A DNA stretch of 50,732 nucleotides, from assembly GCA_964614095.1 (NCBI GenBank), contig CAZTJO010000014.1, positions 1-50,732 on the forward strand. The letters run 5' to 3'. Every line of letters begins with the position of its first letter. Position 1 is the stretch's first letter. This DNA is from CAZWKX01 sp964614095. GTDB taxonomy: Bacteria > Actinomycetota > Acidimicrobiia > Spongiisociales > UBA11373. Of this stretch, positions 41,735-50,683 are shown piece by piece. The notes beneath the pieces are model-generated. The model ran no database searches and was not told where the DNA came from. It saw nothing but the letters and a program-made list of their open reading frames with translations. Position numbers and translations under genes: made by a program.

Positions 41735-42195
41735 TGGCGCGTTTGCCCGGATTCGGCCTCCTCGAGGGCATGTGGGTCACCCTGCGCAATCTGCTGCATC
41801 GGCCGCCGACCGTCATGTATCCGAAGGACAAGGTGGTGCCGCCGGCACGCGCACGAGGTGTCATCGCCCTGGACGCCGAGGCATGCACCGTCTGCATGCT
41901 GTGTGCACGCGAATGCCCGGACTGGTGCATCTATATCGAAGGCCACAAGGAACAGCAGCCACCTGCCGAGCCCGGCGGCCGGGAACGGTCGCGCTCGGTG
42001 CTCGATCGTTTCGACATCGACTACGCACTCTGTATGTATTGCGGGATCTGCGTTGAGGTGTGCCCGTTCGATGCTCTGTTTTGGTCGCCGGAGGCCGAGT
42101 ACTCCGAGGGCAGCATCGCCGACCTGCTCCACAACCAGCAGCGTCTCGGCGAATGGCTGAAAACGGTGCCCGAACCACCATTGCTGGAGTCGTGA
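41734..42195 (+). CDS. nuoI: Complex I subunit I, second operon, two [4Fe-4S]
   Basis: 153 aa from ATG 41734 (GTG 41731 is the alternative). Cys51, 54, 57, 61 and Cys100, 103, 106, 110 ligate two [4Fe-4S] clusters. Without NuoEFG, this ferredoxin-like subunit is the exposed electron entry. The linker between the motifs is Arg/Glu-rich (EPGGRERSRSVLDR). Confidence 0.93.
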   Translation: MARLPGFGLLEGMWVTLRNLLHRPPTVMYPKDKVVPPARARGVIALDAEACTVCMLCARECPDWCIYIEGHKEQQPPAEPGGRERSRSVLDRFDIDYALCMYCGICVEVCPFDALFWSPEAEYSEGSIADLLHNQQRLGEWLKTVPEPPLLES

Positions 42196-42713
42196 TGGGT
42201 TTTTCAGACTGGATATCCAAGGCCGGGAACATCGTGTTCCTGGTGATCTCGGTGCTCATGGTGGGAGCGGCGGTCCTGGTGGTGACGGTGCGCAACTTGG
42301 TACACGCCGCCCTCATGCTCGTGGCGGCCCTAGCCGGATCGGCGGCGCTGTTCATCATGCTCGGGGCCGAGTTTGTTGCCTGGACGGTGGTGCTCATCTA
42401 CATCGGCGCCGTCATCGTGCTGTTCCTGTTCGGGATCATGATCACGAGGGCGCCGACGGGGAATGACCCGGTGCGTCTGGATCACAAACGGCGGTGGCCG
42501 GCTGTGCTTGTGGCGGCGGCCACCTTCGGCACCATCGTCACCGCTACCACCCTGGCCTTCGGCGCCAAGGAGATCCCCGAGGGCGTCGTGCGTACCGACG
42601 TTCTCGGCGACTCACTCTTCGGCCGCTACGTGATTCCCTTCGAGGTGGTCTCCTTTGTGCTGCTGGCGGCACTCATCGGGGGCATCGTGCTGGCGAGGAA
42701 GGACCCGGAGTGA
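42195..42713 (+). CDS. nuoJ: Complex I subunit J, second operon
   Basis: 172 aa, five helices; WTVVLIYIGAVIVLFLFGIM is the conserved third helix. TGATG coupling with nuoI2; GTGA overlap with nuoK2. Confidence 0.92.
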   Translation: MGFSDWISKAGNIVFLVISVLMVGAAVLVVTVRNLVHAALMLVAALAGSAALFIMLGAEFVAWTVVLIYIGAVIVLFLFGIMITRAPTGNDPVRLDHKRRWPAVLVAAATFGTIVTATTLAFGAKEIPEGVVRTDVLGDSLFGRYVIPFEVVSFVLLAALIGGIVLARKDPE

Positions 42714-43015
42714 TTGTCAACCAGTTCCTTGTGTTGGCCGCTCTGCTCTTCTCCATCGGCATCTACGGCGTGCTGGCGCGGCGCAACGCCGTCCTCGTGC
42801 TTCTGTCGATCGAACTGATGCTGGCTGCGGTGAACATCAACCTGGTGGCGTTTGGGTCCTACATCGGCGACGTGTTCGCCTCGGGTCAAGTGTTCGCCCT
42901 CTTTGTCATCACGGTGGCGGCCGCGGAGGTTGGCATCGGCCTGGGAATCATCGTCCTCATCTTCCGCAATCGCTCCTCGGCGAACGTTGATGAGCTGGAT
43001 CTCATGAAATGGTGA
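42710..43015 (+). CDS. nuoK: Complex I subunit K, second operon
   Basis: 101 aa, GTG start overlapping the nuoJ2 stop. Glutamates in LLSIELMLAAVNINL and AAEVGIGLGIIVL are kept. Confidence 0.93.
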   Translation: MIVNQFLVLAALLFSIGIYGVLARRNAVLVLLSIELMLAAVNINLVAFGSYIGDVFASGQVFALFVITVAAAEVGIGLGIIVLIFRNRSSANVDELDLMKW

Positions 43016-45081
43016 GCCTGGCCACACTCGCAGCCGCCATCGAGGGCGGTGTTGGGGTCGAGACCGACCCCAGGGGGTTTGTTGGTGTGCTGGTACATGG
43101 TGCCTGGCTCATCCCGGTGCTGCCGCTGGTGGCCATGGTTCTCATCATCGCCGTGGGCAAGCGGCTACCGGCCCGGGGCTGGGAGCTGGCCGAAGCGGCC
43201 ATGGCTTTTGTGGCGGTGTACTCAGTAGCTCTGCTTGTGGCCAATTGGATCGATCCCATCGCCTATGAGCAGCACGTGGAACTGTCCCAGATCGGGTCGG
43301 TGGGCGGAGCCGGCCTCGTGGTGGAGTGGGGTTGGGTGGTCGACGGCCTCAGCATCCTGATGTTCACCGTGGTCGGCATCGTCGGCTTTTTCGTCTTCAC
43401 CTATGCGAAGGGCTACATGGAGGGGGACGAGCGATTCACCTTCTTCTTCTCTGCCTTCTGCCTGTTCGCCGGCGGCATGCTCGTCCTGGTGGCGGCGCCG
43501 AATCTGGTGCAGTTCATCGTCGGCTGGGAGATGGTCGGTGTTGCTTCCTACCTGCTCATCGGCCACTGGTGGGAGGACCACGCCAACAACGCCGCGGCCA
43601 TCAAGGCCTTCATCACCAACAAAATCGCCGATATCGGGCTCATCGTCGGGGTCATCATCGCCGGCGCCACCGTGGGCTCCTTCCGCATCACCAACGTGCT
43701 TGATGCCGTCGAGGGTGCCGATTCCGCGCTGGCCGATGTGGCCTTCTGGGTGGGCCTGGCCCTGTTCATCGGCGCCATGGGCAAGAGCGCCCAGATGCCT
43801 TTCCACGTGTGGCTGCCCGACGCCATGGCCGGTCCGACGCCGGTGTCGTCGCTGATGCACGCAGCCACAATGGTCACCGCCGGGGTATATCTGCTGGGCC
43901 GGATGATGCCCCTGTACAACACGGCCGGCTTCGCCGACGATGTGAAGCTCATCATCGTGCTCGTGGGAGGGTTCACCCTCTTTTTTGCCGGGTTGCTCGC
44001 TTTGGTCCAGGACGACATCAAGAAGGTGCTGGCCTACTCGACGGTGAGTCAGCTGGGCTACATGACGGCGGCGATGGGAGCCGGTGCCTATACCGCCGGG
44101 CTTTTCCATCTATTCACCCATGCCTTCTTCAAGGGCCTGTTGTTCCTGGCTGCCGGCTCGATGATCCATGCCGTGCGCAGCAACAACATGAGCGACATGG
44201 GCGGGCTGCGCCGGCAGATGCCCTATACCTTTTGGACGTTCTTGATCGGGTCGCTTGCCCTGGCCGGGATCGTTCCCCTGGCTGGGTTCTGGTCGAAAGA
44301 CGAGATCCTGGCATCACTCTCCGAGGATGCGTTCGGATTGGGCGCCGCCGCCGATCTTGTGCTGGTGTTGGCGATCGCCGGGGCTTTTGTGACCGCCTTC
44401 TACATGGCCCGGGCGGTCTATCTGTCGTTCTTCGGCAGCTACAAGGGGAAGGCGGAGCCCCATGAATCGCCGGCCGTCATGACCTACCCGCTGGTGGGGC
44501 TTGCCGCGTTCTCGGTGATTGCCGGTTGGGTGAACGTGCCCGGTGCCTTCACCGCTTTCACCGACTGGCTGGGAGCACGGGCCCACGCCGCCCTCGATCA
44601 TCACGCCGCCACGCTAGATCTGGGCGTCGCCGCGGCGGGCACGCTGGCGGCCCTGATCGGAATCGGTGCAGGCACCGCTCTGTTCCGGCGTGACGCCGCC
44701 ACCCAGGCTCAGCGGGACCGGCTTCGGGTGCCGCTGCTGTACCCGGTGCTGCGGCGCAAGTACTACTTCGACGATCTATACATGCACGGCCTGGTGAACC
44801 CGATCAAGGGACCCGTCGCCCGGGCGGTCAACTGGACAAACGATGTGATCATCGATGGTGTGGTGAACGGCGCCGGGGCGCTGGCCCGGCAGCTCTCCCG
44901 CCTGGTCTACGCAGGCCTCGATCAGCTGGGCATCGATCGCATCTTCAATGCCGCCGCCGCCGCCACCGGCGAGGCCGGGTCGGCGCTCCGCCGGGTCCAG
45001 ACGGGGAAGGTGCAGCAGTACGCCGGGGCATTGTTTGCCGGCGCAGTGCTGCTTGTAGTCGGTTTTCTGATCTTCAGTTAG
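43009..45081 (+). CDS. nuoL: Complex I subunit L, second operon
   Basis: 690 aa. Antiporter-like subunit with lateral helix. Glu in IVGWEMVGVASYLLIG and Lys in GAMGKSAQMPFHVWLPDAM present. About 66 residues longer than NuoL1, including an N-terminal Val/Gly-rich leader (about 1-27). ATG overlaps nuoK2 by 7 nt. Confidence 0.94.
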   Translation: MVSLATLAAAIEGGVGVETDPRGFVGVLVHGAWLIPVLPLVAMVLIIAVGKRLPARGWELAEAAMAFVAVYSVALLVANWIDPIAYEQHVELSQIGSVGGAGLVVEWGWVVDGLSILMFTVVGIVGFFVFTYAKGYMEGDERFTFFFSAFCLFAGGMLVLVAAPNLVQFIVGWEMVGVASYLLIGHWWEDHANNAAAIKAFITNKIADIGLIVGVIIAGATVGSFRITNVLDAVEGADSALADVAFWVGLALFIGAMGKSAQMPFHVWLPDAMAGPTPVSSLMHAATMVTAGVYLLGRMMPLYNTAGFADDVKLIIVLVGGFTLFFAGLLALVQDDIKKVLAYSTVSQLGYMTAAMGAGAYTAGLFHLFTHAFFKGLLFLAAGSMIHAVRSNNMSDMGGLRRQMPYTFWTFLIGSLALAGIVPLAGFWSKDEILASLSEDAFGLGAAADLVLVLAIAGAFVTAFYMARAVYLSFFGSYKGKAEPHESPAVMTYPLVGLAAFSVIAGWVNVPGAFTAFTDWLGARAHAALDHHAATLDLGVAAAGTLAALIGIGAGTALFRRDAATQAQRDRLRVPLLYPVLRRKYYFDDLYMHGLVNPIKGPVARAVNWTNDVIIDGVVNGAGALARQLSRLVYAGLDQLGIDRIFNAAAAATGEAGSALRRVQTGKVQQYAGALFAGAVLLVVGFLIFS

Positions 45082-45097
45082 GAGGAGGGCGAAAGAG

Positions 45098-46669
45098 ATG
45101 GCGTGGTTCGACAACGGTTGCGGCCTGAGCCTCATCGTGTTCCTGCCCTTGGTGGGAGCCGGCGCGGTCCTGCTCATTCCGAAAACCCGTGAGGGCATTA
45201 TCAAGTCGGCCGCGCTCGCCTTCTCCGCTGCCTCCTTTCTGCTGGCCGTCGCCGCCGCAGTCAGATTCGACTTTGGCGCTTCCGAGCAGTTCCACTTCGG
45301 GACCGATTTGTCCTGGATCCCGGCGATCGGATCAAGATTCCACATCGGAATCGACGGCATCAGCCTTCCCTTGCTGGTGTTGTCGACCTTCATCACCATG
45401 CTTGCCGTCGTCTACTCGTGGAACCACTGGCCGGAGCCGCGCAACCCGAAGGCTTTCCTTCTGCTGGTGCTGGTGCTGGCCACCGGCATGGCGGGAACGT
45501 TTGTCGCCCTCGATTTGGTGCTCTTTTTTGTGTTCTTCGAGCTCGTGCTTCTGCCCATGTACTTCATGATCGGAATCTGGGGTGACCGCACCCGTATACG
45601 CCTTCCCGGCTTCAAGCGTGAGGTGGAGACGCGGCTCTACGCGGCAATCAAGTTCTTCCTCTTCACCCTGTTCGGCTCGGCGTTCATGCTGCTGGGTTTC
45701 CTTGCCCTCTTTTTCCGTGCCGATCCGCACACTTTCGACATGGTGGCGCTCGCCGCGGCGGGGCAGGGGGGTGCTTTTGGGGGGACTTTCGGGTTCTGGG
45801 TGTTTTTTGCTCTTTTCCTCGGCTTCGCGGTGAAGGTGCCCATGTGGCCGTTGCACACCTGGCTTCCCGATGCCCACACCGCGGCGCCGACCGTGGGCTC
45901 GGTCCTGCTGGCCGCCGTGCTCCTGAAACTGGGCTCCTACGGGTTCATCCGCATCAGCCTGCCGATACTGCCCGGGCAAGCCGTGCAGTGGGCCCCCTTT
46001 ATTGCCGTCCTGGCCGTGATCGCCATCATCTACGGGTCGCTGGCGTGCCTGGCCCAGACCGACATGAAGCGGCTCATCGCCTTCTCGTCGGTGGGCCACA
46101 TGGGTTTTGTCATGCTGGGCATAGCCACACTCACCGAAGTCGGCATCAATGCCGCGGTCATCGGCATGGTGGCGCACGGGCTCATCACCGGGCTGCTCTT
46201 CTTCCTGGCCGGATCGGTGCAGCACCGCTACCACACCCGGGAGATGGCACGGCTGGGAGGCAATCAGAAGCTGCTGCCGCGCCTGGGCGGCATCCTCGGG
46301 TTCACCGCCATCGCCTCGCTGGGACTTCCCGGCCTCGCCGGATTTTGGGGCGAGTTCATGGCTCTGTTCGGCTCCTACAGCCCGGCAGCCGGGCTGAGCC
46401 TTCCGCTGTTCCGCAGCGCCATGGTCGTGGGCGCGGTGGGAACCGTGCTCACCGCCGGCTACATGTTGTGGATGCTGCAACGGGTGAACCTGGGCGAGCC
46501 TGCCCTGGAGTGGCTCGACAAAGGCCTTGTCGACATCGATCGATACGAGCTGGCGGCTTGGGCTCCGCTGATCGCCGCCATCATTGCCATCGGGGTGTAC
46601 CCGAAGATCGTGTTCGGCGCCAGCACCGGCGCCGTCGTCGATCTCGTGAGCAAGGCGTTTGGGGGCTGA
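45098..46669 (+). CDS. nuoM: Complex I subunit M, second operon
   Basis: 523 aa. Glu in FFVFFELVLLPMYFMIG and Lys in AVKVPMWPLHTWLPDAH are intact. A basic cytoplasmic insert (DRTRIRLPGFKREVETR) not seen in NuoM1. SD GGAGGAGGG about 14-20 nt upstream of ATG 45098. Confidence 0.94.
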   Translation: MAWFDNGCGLSLIVFLPLVGAGAVLLIPKTREGIIKSAALAFSAASFLLAVAAAVRFDFGASEQFHFGTDLSWIPAIGSRFHIGIDGISLPLLVLSTFITMLAVVYSWNHWPEPRNPKAFLLLVLVLATGMAGTFVALDLVLFFVFFELVLLPMYFMIGIWGDRTRIRLPGFKREVETRLYAAIKFFLFTLFGSAFMLLGFLALFFRADPHTFDMVALAAAGQGGAFGGTFGFWVFFALFLGFAVKVPMWPLHTWLPDAHTAAPTVGSVLLAAVLLKLGSYGFIRISLPILPGQAVQWAPFIAVLAVIAIIYGSLACLAQTDMKRLIAFSSVGHMGFVMLGIATLTEVGINAAVIGMVAHGLITGLLFFLAGSVQHRYHTREMARLGGNQKLLPRLGGILGFTAIASLGLPGLAGFWGEFMALFGSYSPAAGLSLPLFRSAMVVGAVGTVLTAGYMLWMLQRVNLGEPALEWLDKGLVDIDRYELAAWAPLIAAIIAIGVYPKIVFGASTGAVVDLVSKAFGG

Positions 46670-46670
46670 G

Positions 46671-48191
46671 TTGTTCGATTACCACGCTTTGGCGCCCGAA
46701 CTGATCCTGGGGGTGACTCTGCTGGTGGTGCTGGTCGCCGACCTCGTACTCTCCGAGGAGCGCAAGTACCTGGTCGGGGTGCTCGGCATCGTGGGTTTGG
46801 TGGCTGCCGTTTTCCCTCTCTTGACCTTGGGGTTCTGTGACCGACTCGATTTCTGCAGCGGCTCGGGTGTGCGCGGCATGTTTGCCGACGGTGCCGGCAA
46901 CTTCTCCTACGTCGTGGATGACTTTGCGCTGGTGCTCAAAGGCCTCTTCATCCTCGTCGGCATCTTGAGCCTGCTGCTGTCGGTCTCCTACCTCGAGGGT
47001 GACCGCTACCACCGGGGTGAGTATTACTTCCTGATGGTGGCGTCGGTGACGGGCGCCGTGGTGATGGCGTCGAGCCGCGACCTGATCACTCTTTTTATCG
47101 GCCTCGAATTGGCATCGGGGCCCGCATTTCTGCTCGCCGGGTGGCGCAAGGGGGATGTGCGTTCGAACGAGGCCGCGCTCAAGTTTTTCCTCATCGGAGT
47201 GTTGTCGGCTGCGGTGCTGCTGTTCGGCATGTCGCTGGTCTATGGCCTAACCGGGGAAGTCACGTTTGCCGGCATTGCCGCTGCGGCCGGTGGACTTGCC
47301 GACGATGCGGCCTTTGCCCTTGGTGTCATCTTCATGCTGGTCGGGTTTGGCTTCAAGATCTCGGCGGTCCCATTCCACTTCTGGGCACCGGACACTTATG
47401 AGGGTGCTCCGACCCCGGTGGCGGCATATATCTCAGTGGGGTCGAAGGCGGCGGGCTTTGTTGGGCTCATGACGGTGTGTTACGTGGCCTTGCCCGGGGT
47501 CAGCGAGATCTGGGGGCCGGTGCTCTGGGTGCTCGCCGCCGTCACCATGACGTTGGGGAACCTGACCGCTCTGCGGCAGCCCAATCTCGTTCGTTTGCTC
47601 GCCTATTCGTCGATCGCACACGCCGGGTTCGTGCTGGTGCCCCTGGCCTCCGCCGCCCTTGGAGATGCCGATCTCGGTGATGGATTGTTCGGGTCTCTCA
47701 CTTATCTGATCGTCTACGCGTTCATGAACCTGGGCGCTTTCGGGGCGGTGATGGCGGCAGCCCGCAAGACGGGCAGCACCGAAGTCGAGGGCCTTGGGGG
47801 CCTGGGAACCTACGCCCCCGGGGTGGCGGCCATGCTGGGCCTGTCGTTCTTCTCTCTCGCCGGGATTCCGCCGCTGGGCGGCTGGTACGCAAAACTCGTT
47901 ATGTTCCGGGCCGTCCTGGCCGGAGGCGGGCTGTGGGGAGCCTTGTTGGCGGCCATCACCGCCCTCAATGCCGTGGTGGCGCTGTTCTATTACGCGCGGG
48001 TGGTGAAAACGGTGTACATGGACCCGGTTCCACGGACGGTGGACGTCGACCAGGCCGCCGAGTTTCCGCTCTCGCCGTCTCTGGTGCTGGCGCTCGGCCT
48101 GACCGCCGCGGTGGTGCTCGCTTCCGGCTTCTATCCCCAGATCGTGGGGTTCTTCGGCGACATGGGCCGGACCTTGATCGCGGTGCCGTAG
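46671..48191 (+). CDS. nuoN: Complex I subunit N, second operon
   Basis: 506 aa from TTG 46671 (GGGGG 6 nt upstream); TTG 46659, inside nuoM2, is an alternative. Glu in FIGLELASGPAFLLAGW and Lys in GFKISAVPFHFWAPDTYEGA are present. Last structural subunit of the 11-gene operon. Confidence 0.93.
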   Translation: MFDYHALAPELILGVTLLVVLVADLVLSEERKYLVGVLGIVGLVAAVFPLLTLGFCDRLDFCSGSGVRGMFADGAGNFSYVVDDFALVLKGLFILVGILSLLLSVSYLEGDRYHRGEYYFLMVASVTGAVVMASSRDLITLFIGLELASGPAFLLAGWRKGDVRSNEAALKFFLIGVLSAAVLLFGMSLVYGLTGEVTFAGIAAAAGGLADDAAFALGVIFMLVGFGFKISAVPFHFWAPDTYEGAPTPVAAYISVGSKAAGFVGLMTVCYVALPGVSEIWGPVLWVLAAVTMTLGNLTALRQPNLVRLLAYSSIAHAGFVLVPLASAALGDADLGDGLFGSLTYLIVYAFMNLGAFGAVMAAARKTGSTEVEGLGGLGTYAPGVAAMLGLSFFSLAGIPPLGGWYAKLVMFRAVLAGGGLWGALLAAITALNAVVALFYYARVVKTVYMDPVPRTVDVDQAAEFPLSPSLVLALGLTAAVVLASGFYPQIVGFFGDMGRTLIAVP

Positions 48192-48229
48192 GCCTGGGGC
48201 CGGTATGCCGGGCTCCTAGGCTGAGGCTG

Positions 48230-49288
48230 GTGCTGCGCCAACTGCTCCTCGAGCGCATCCGGGACCGGGGCCCGATGCCTTTTGACGAGTTCATGCACGC
48301 CGCCCTCTATGACCCCGACCACGGCTTTTTCACCTCTGGACCGCTTCGTTCCGTCGCGGGCGGCGATTTCCTGACCAGCCCGGAGGTGAGCCCGCTGTTC
48401 GGCGCCACACTCGCCCGCTTTCTCGATGCCGAAGCAGAGCGCGTCGGCGCCGATCCGGTGACCGTCGTTGAGGTCGGATCGGGATCGGGATCTCTGCTGC
48501 GGGCTCTTGTCGATGAGCTGGAGCGGGGGGTGGATGTCTGGGCGGTGGAGGTGTCCCCGGCGGCGCGCCGTCGTCTCGAATCACGGGTGCCCGAGGCGAC
48601 GGCGGTGGATTCTCTCGGTGATGTTCCGGGGCCGGTGCGCGGGGTTGTCTTCGCCAACGAGCTCCTCGACAATCTGCCGGCGGCGGTGGCGGTGCGGCGC
48701 GGGGACTCCTGGGAGGAGCGTTTGGTGAGCGCGGCTGGAGATGAGCTGGTTCCGGTATCGGGACCAGCCCGAGGCGAAGTTGTGGAGTGGGCTGCTGCTC
48801 ACGGCGGACCGGTGCCCGAGGGCGGCTTCGTCGAGGTGCAGCTGGCGGCCGGCGCCTGGCTGCGCCGCGCGCTTCGGCTCATCGAGGCGGGTTCGGTGGT
48901 GGTGGCCGACTACGGCGACAGCGCCGAGGGCCTGGCATCGCGCCGGCCCGAAGGCACCATCCGCACCTACCACGCTCACCATCTGGGACCGGATCCGTTG
49001 GCCGATCCGGGGACGGTCGACATGACCATGGACGTGAACTTCAGCGCTCTCGAGGAGGTGGCCCGGGAAGCGGGGGCGCGGGTCAGCGTGGTGCGGCAAG
49101 CCGATTTCCTGAACCGGTGGGGTTTGGACGGGCGCATCGAGGGTATGAGGGAGCAGGAAAGGCGGCTTGCCGCGGACGGGGATGCCATGGAGCGCCTGAA
49201 GCTGCGCAGCGAGATCACCAACGCCGAGACGCTGCTCCACCCCAGAGGCCTGGGCGATTTCCGGGTCCTGGTGGCCGAGGTGGGGTGA
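48230..49288 (+). CDS. MidA/NDUFAF7-family SAM-dependent methyltransferase
   Basis: 352 aa, GTG start 38 nt after nuoN2. COG1565 family. N-terminal motif ALYDPDHGFFTSG ... GGDFLTSPEVSPLFG (about 25-58) is the family hallmark, SAM motif I is VEVGSGSGSLLRAL (80-93), and FANELLDNLP (about 136-145) matches the NExxDxxP element of NDUFAF7. Mitochondrial NDUFAF7 and Dictyostelium MidA are needed for complex I assembly; NDUFAF7 symmetrically dimethylates an arginine of the 49-kDa subunit. Direct placement after an 11-subunit complex I operon supports a role in its maturation. The close spacing suggests cotranscription. Confidence 0.87.
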   Translation: MLRQLLLERIRDRGPMPFDEFMHAALYDPDHGFFTSGPLRSVAGGDFLTSPEVSPLFGATLARFLDAEAERVGADPVTVVEVGSGSGSLLRALVDELERGVDVWAVEVSPAARRRLESRVPEATAVDSLGDVPGPVRGVVFANELLDNLPAAVAVRRGDSWEERLVSAAGDELVPVSGPARGEVVEWAAAHGGPVPEGGFVEVQLAAGAWLRRALRLIEAGSVVVADYGDSAEGLASRRPEGTIRTYHAHHLGPDPLADPGTVDMTMDVNFSALEEVAREAGARVSVVRQADFLNRWGLDGRIEGMREQERRLAADGDAMERLKLRSEITNAETLLHPRGLGDFRVLVAEVG

Positions 49289-49344
49289 CTGCGCCCGATG
49301 GAGTCGCCGGCGGCGCACCGAGGTGTGCAGGCCTGAGGCGCCGG

Positions 49345-49350
49345 TATGCT
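49345..49350 (+). promoter_or_regulatory. Candidate -10 box (TATGCT), leaderless htpX
   Basis: TATGCT ends 7 nt before ATG 49358, no SD; this favours 49358 over the in-frame ATG 49346, which lies inside the box. Confidence 0.4.
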
Positions 49351-49357
49351 TCCGGCC

Positions 49358-50230
49358 ATGCGCAACAACCTGAAGACGCTCGTCCTCATGGTGGTCCTGG
49401 GCTCGCTTTTTGTGCTCGTGGGCCAGTTCATCGGCGGCACGAGCGGGGCGCTCATCGCCCTCGGCATCGCCGCCGCGATGAACTTCGCTATGTACTTCTT
49501 CTCGCACAAGATCGCCCTGGCTTCGGCTCGGGCCAAGCCGGTCGAGGAGCACGAACTGCCCAACGTCTACTCGACGGTTCGTTCGCTCACACAGCGGGAG
49601 GGTATGCCCATGCCCCGCATCTACCTGATTGATTCTCCACAGCCGAACGCCTTTGCCACCGGGCGCAGCCCGCGCCATGCCGCGGTGGCGGTGACCACGG
49701 GCATCCTGCAACTCATGGATCACCGGGAGCTGGAGGCGGTGCTGGCCCACGAGATCTCACACGTGAGGAACCGCGACGTGCTGATCTCGACCATCGCGGC
49801 CACGGTGGCGGTGGCTCTCACCTTCCTTGTGCGCATCGCCTTCTGGACCGGCATGGGAGGGGATAGACGCCGGAATGACGCCTTCAGCGCCATCATCGGG
49901 ATAGTCGCCATCATCCTGGCACCACTGGCGGCGATGGTCATTCAGATGGCAATCAGCCGTTCTCGCGAGTTCGAAGCCGATCGGAGCGGGGCGGTCATCA
50001 CCGGATCGCCGCTGGCGCTGGCCCGGGCCCTGGAGAAGTTGGACGCCGGAACGCGGCAGATCCCAATGGAGGTGAACCCCTCCACGGCGCAGCTCTTCAT
50101 TGCCGATCCGCTGAAGGCGTTTGGGGGACGCAAGGGCGGTATGGGCGCGCTGAGCAGGCTCTTCTCCACTCACCCGCCGATCCCGGAACGGGTGGAGCGC
50201 CTCTCGGAGATGGCTCAGGGGATTCGCTAG
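49358..50230 (+). CDS. htpX: Membrane M48 metalloprotease HtpX
   Basis: 290 aa. Two N-terminal helices (about 8-48), zinc motif HEISH (131-135) with catalytic Glu132, two further helices (about 146-195), then SREFEADRSGA giving the third zinc ligand Glu. FSTHPPIPERVERL closes the domain. Degrades damaged membrane proteins. MRNNLKTL is the typical family start. Confidence 0.92.
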   Translation: MRNNLKTLVLMVVLGSLFVLVGQFIGGTSGALIALGIAAAMNFAMYFFSHKIALASARAKPVEEHELPNVYSTVRSLTQREGMPMPRIYLIDSPQPNAFATGRSPRHAAVAVTTGILQLMDHRELEAVLAHEISHVRNRDVLISTIAATVAVALTFLVRIAFWTGMGGDRRRNDAFSAIIGIVAIILAPLAAMVIQMAISRSREFEADRSGAVITGSPLALARALEKLDAGTRQIPMEVNPSTAQLFIADPLKAFGGRKGGMGALSRLFSTHPPIPERVERLSEMAQGIR

Positions 50231-50245
50231 CGGCGGCAGCCGATT

Positions 50246-50263
50246 GGGCCTGCAGCAGGGCCC
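50246..50263 (+). terminator. Possible hairpin after htpX
   Basis: GGGCCTG (50246-50252) pairs with CAGGGCCC (50256-50263) with one bulged G and a 3-nt loop. No T-run follows, so termination is uncertain. Confidence 0.3.
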
Positions 50264-50306
50264 GTGTGGGGCACCGAGTTCGGTATGCCCGGTACCGGCG
50301 ATTCGC

Positions 50307-50312
50307 TACACT
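50307..50312 (+). promoter_or_regulatory. Candidate -10 box (TACACT) of the tRNA-tuf unit
   Basis: TACACT lies 23 nt before tRNA-Tyr; the -35 is unclear. Confidence 0.3.
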
Positions 50313-50335
50313 TCCCGCGCTCCGCAGGAGTGCTT

Positions 50336-50417
50336 GGGGGGATGCCCGAGCGGCCAAAGGGAGCAGACTGTAAATCTGCCGGCTCAGCCTACGGAGGTTC
50401 GAATCCTTCTCCCCCCA
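50336..50417 (+). tRNA. tRNA-Tyr (GTA)
   Basis: 82 nt, class II with long variable arm. Acceptor GGGGGGA/TCCCCCC, anticodon stem GCAGA/TCTGC with loop CTGTAAA (anticodon 50370-50372), T-arm GGAGG-TTCGAAT-CCTTC. CCA is not encoded. Confidence 0.96.
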
Positions 50418-50447
50418 CGGCGTGCGGTAACCTGACGGCTACCGCAG

Positions 50448-50519
<72 letters not shown>

Positions 50520-50570
50520 CGGTGATGGCTCGGTTGTCGTCCGACGGGGATGGCGGCTCCAGCACCGCGA

Positions 50571-50642
50571 GGCGGCGTAGCTCAGAGGTAGAGCACCCGG
50601 CTCATAATCGGGTAGTCGGTGGTTCGAGTCCACCCGCCGCTA
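50571..50642 (+). tRNA. tRNA-Met (CAT), elongator type
   Basis: 72 nt. Acceptor GGCGGCG/CGCCGCT (first pair G-U), loop CTCATAA with CAT at 50603-50605, T-arm GGTGG-TTCGAGT-CCACC. It lacks the C1-A72 mismatch and the three G-C anticodon-stem pairs of initiator tRNA. A tRNA-Ile2 with CAT is formally possible, but the Tyr-Thr-Met-tuf order favours Met. Confidence 0.92.
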
Positions 50643-50683
50643 CGCAGGCAAGACGGATTACATCTTCCAAGGAGACTGGGAGC

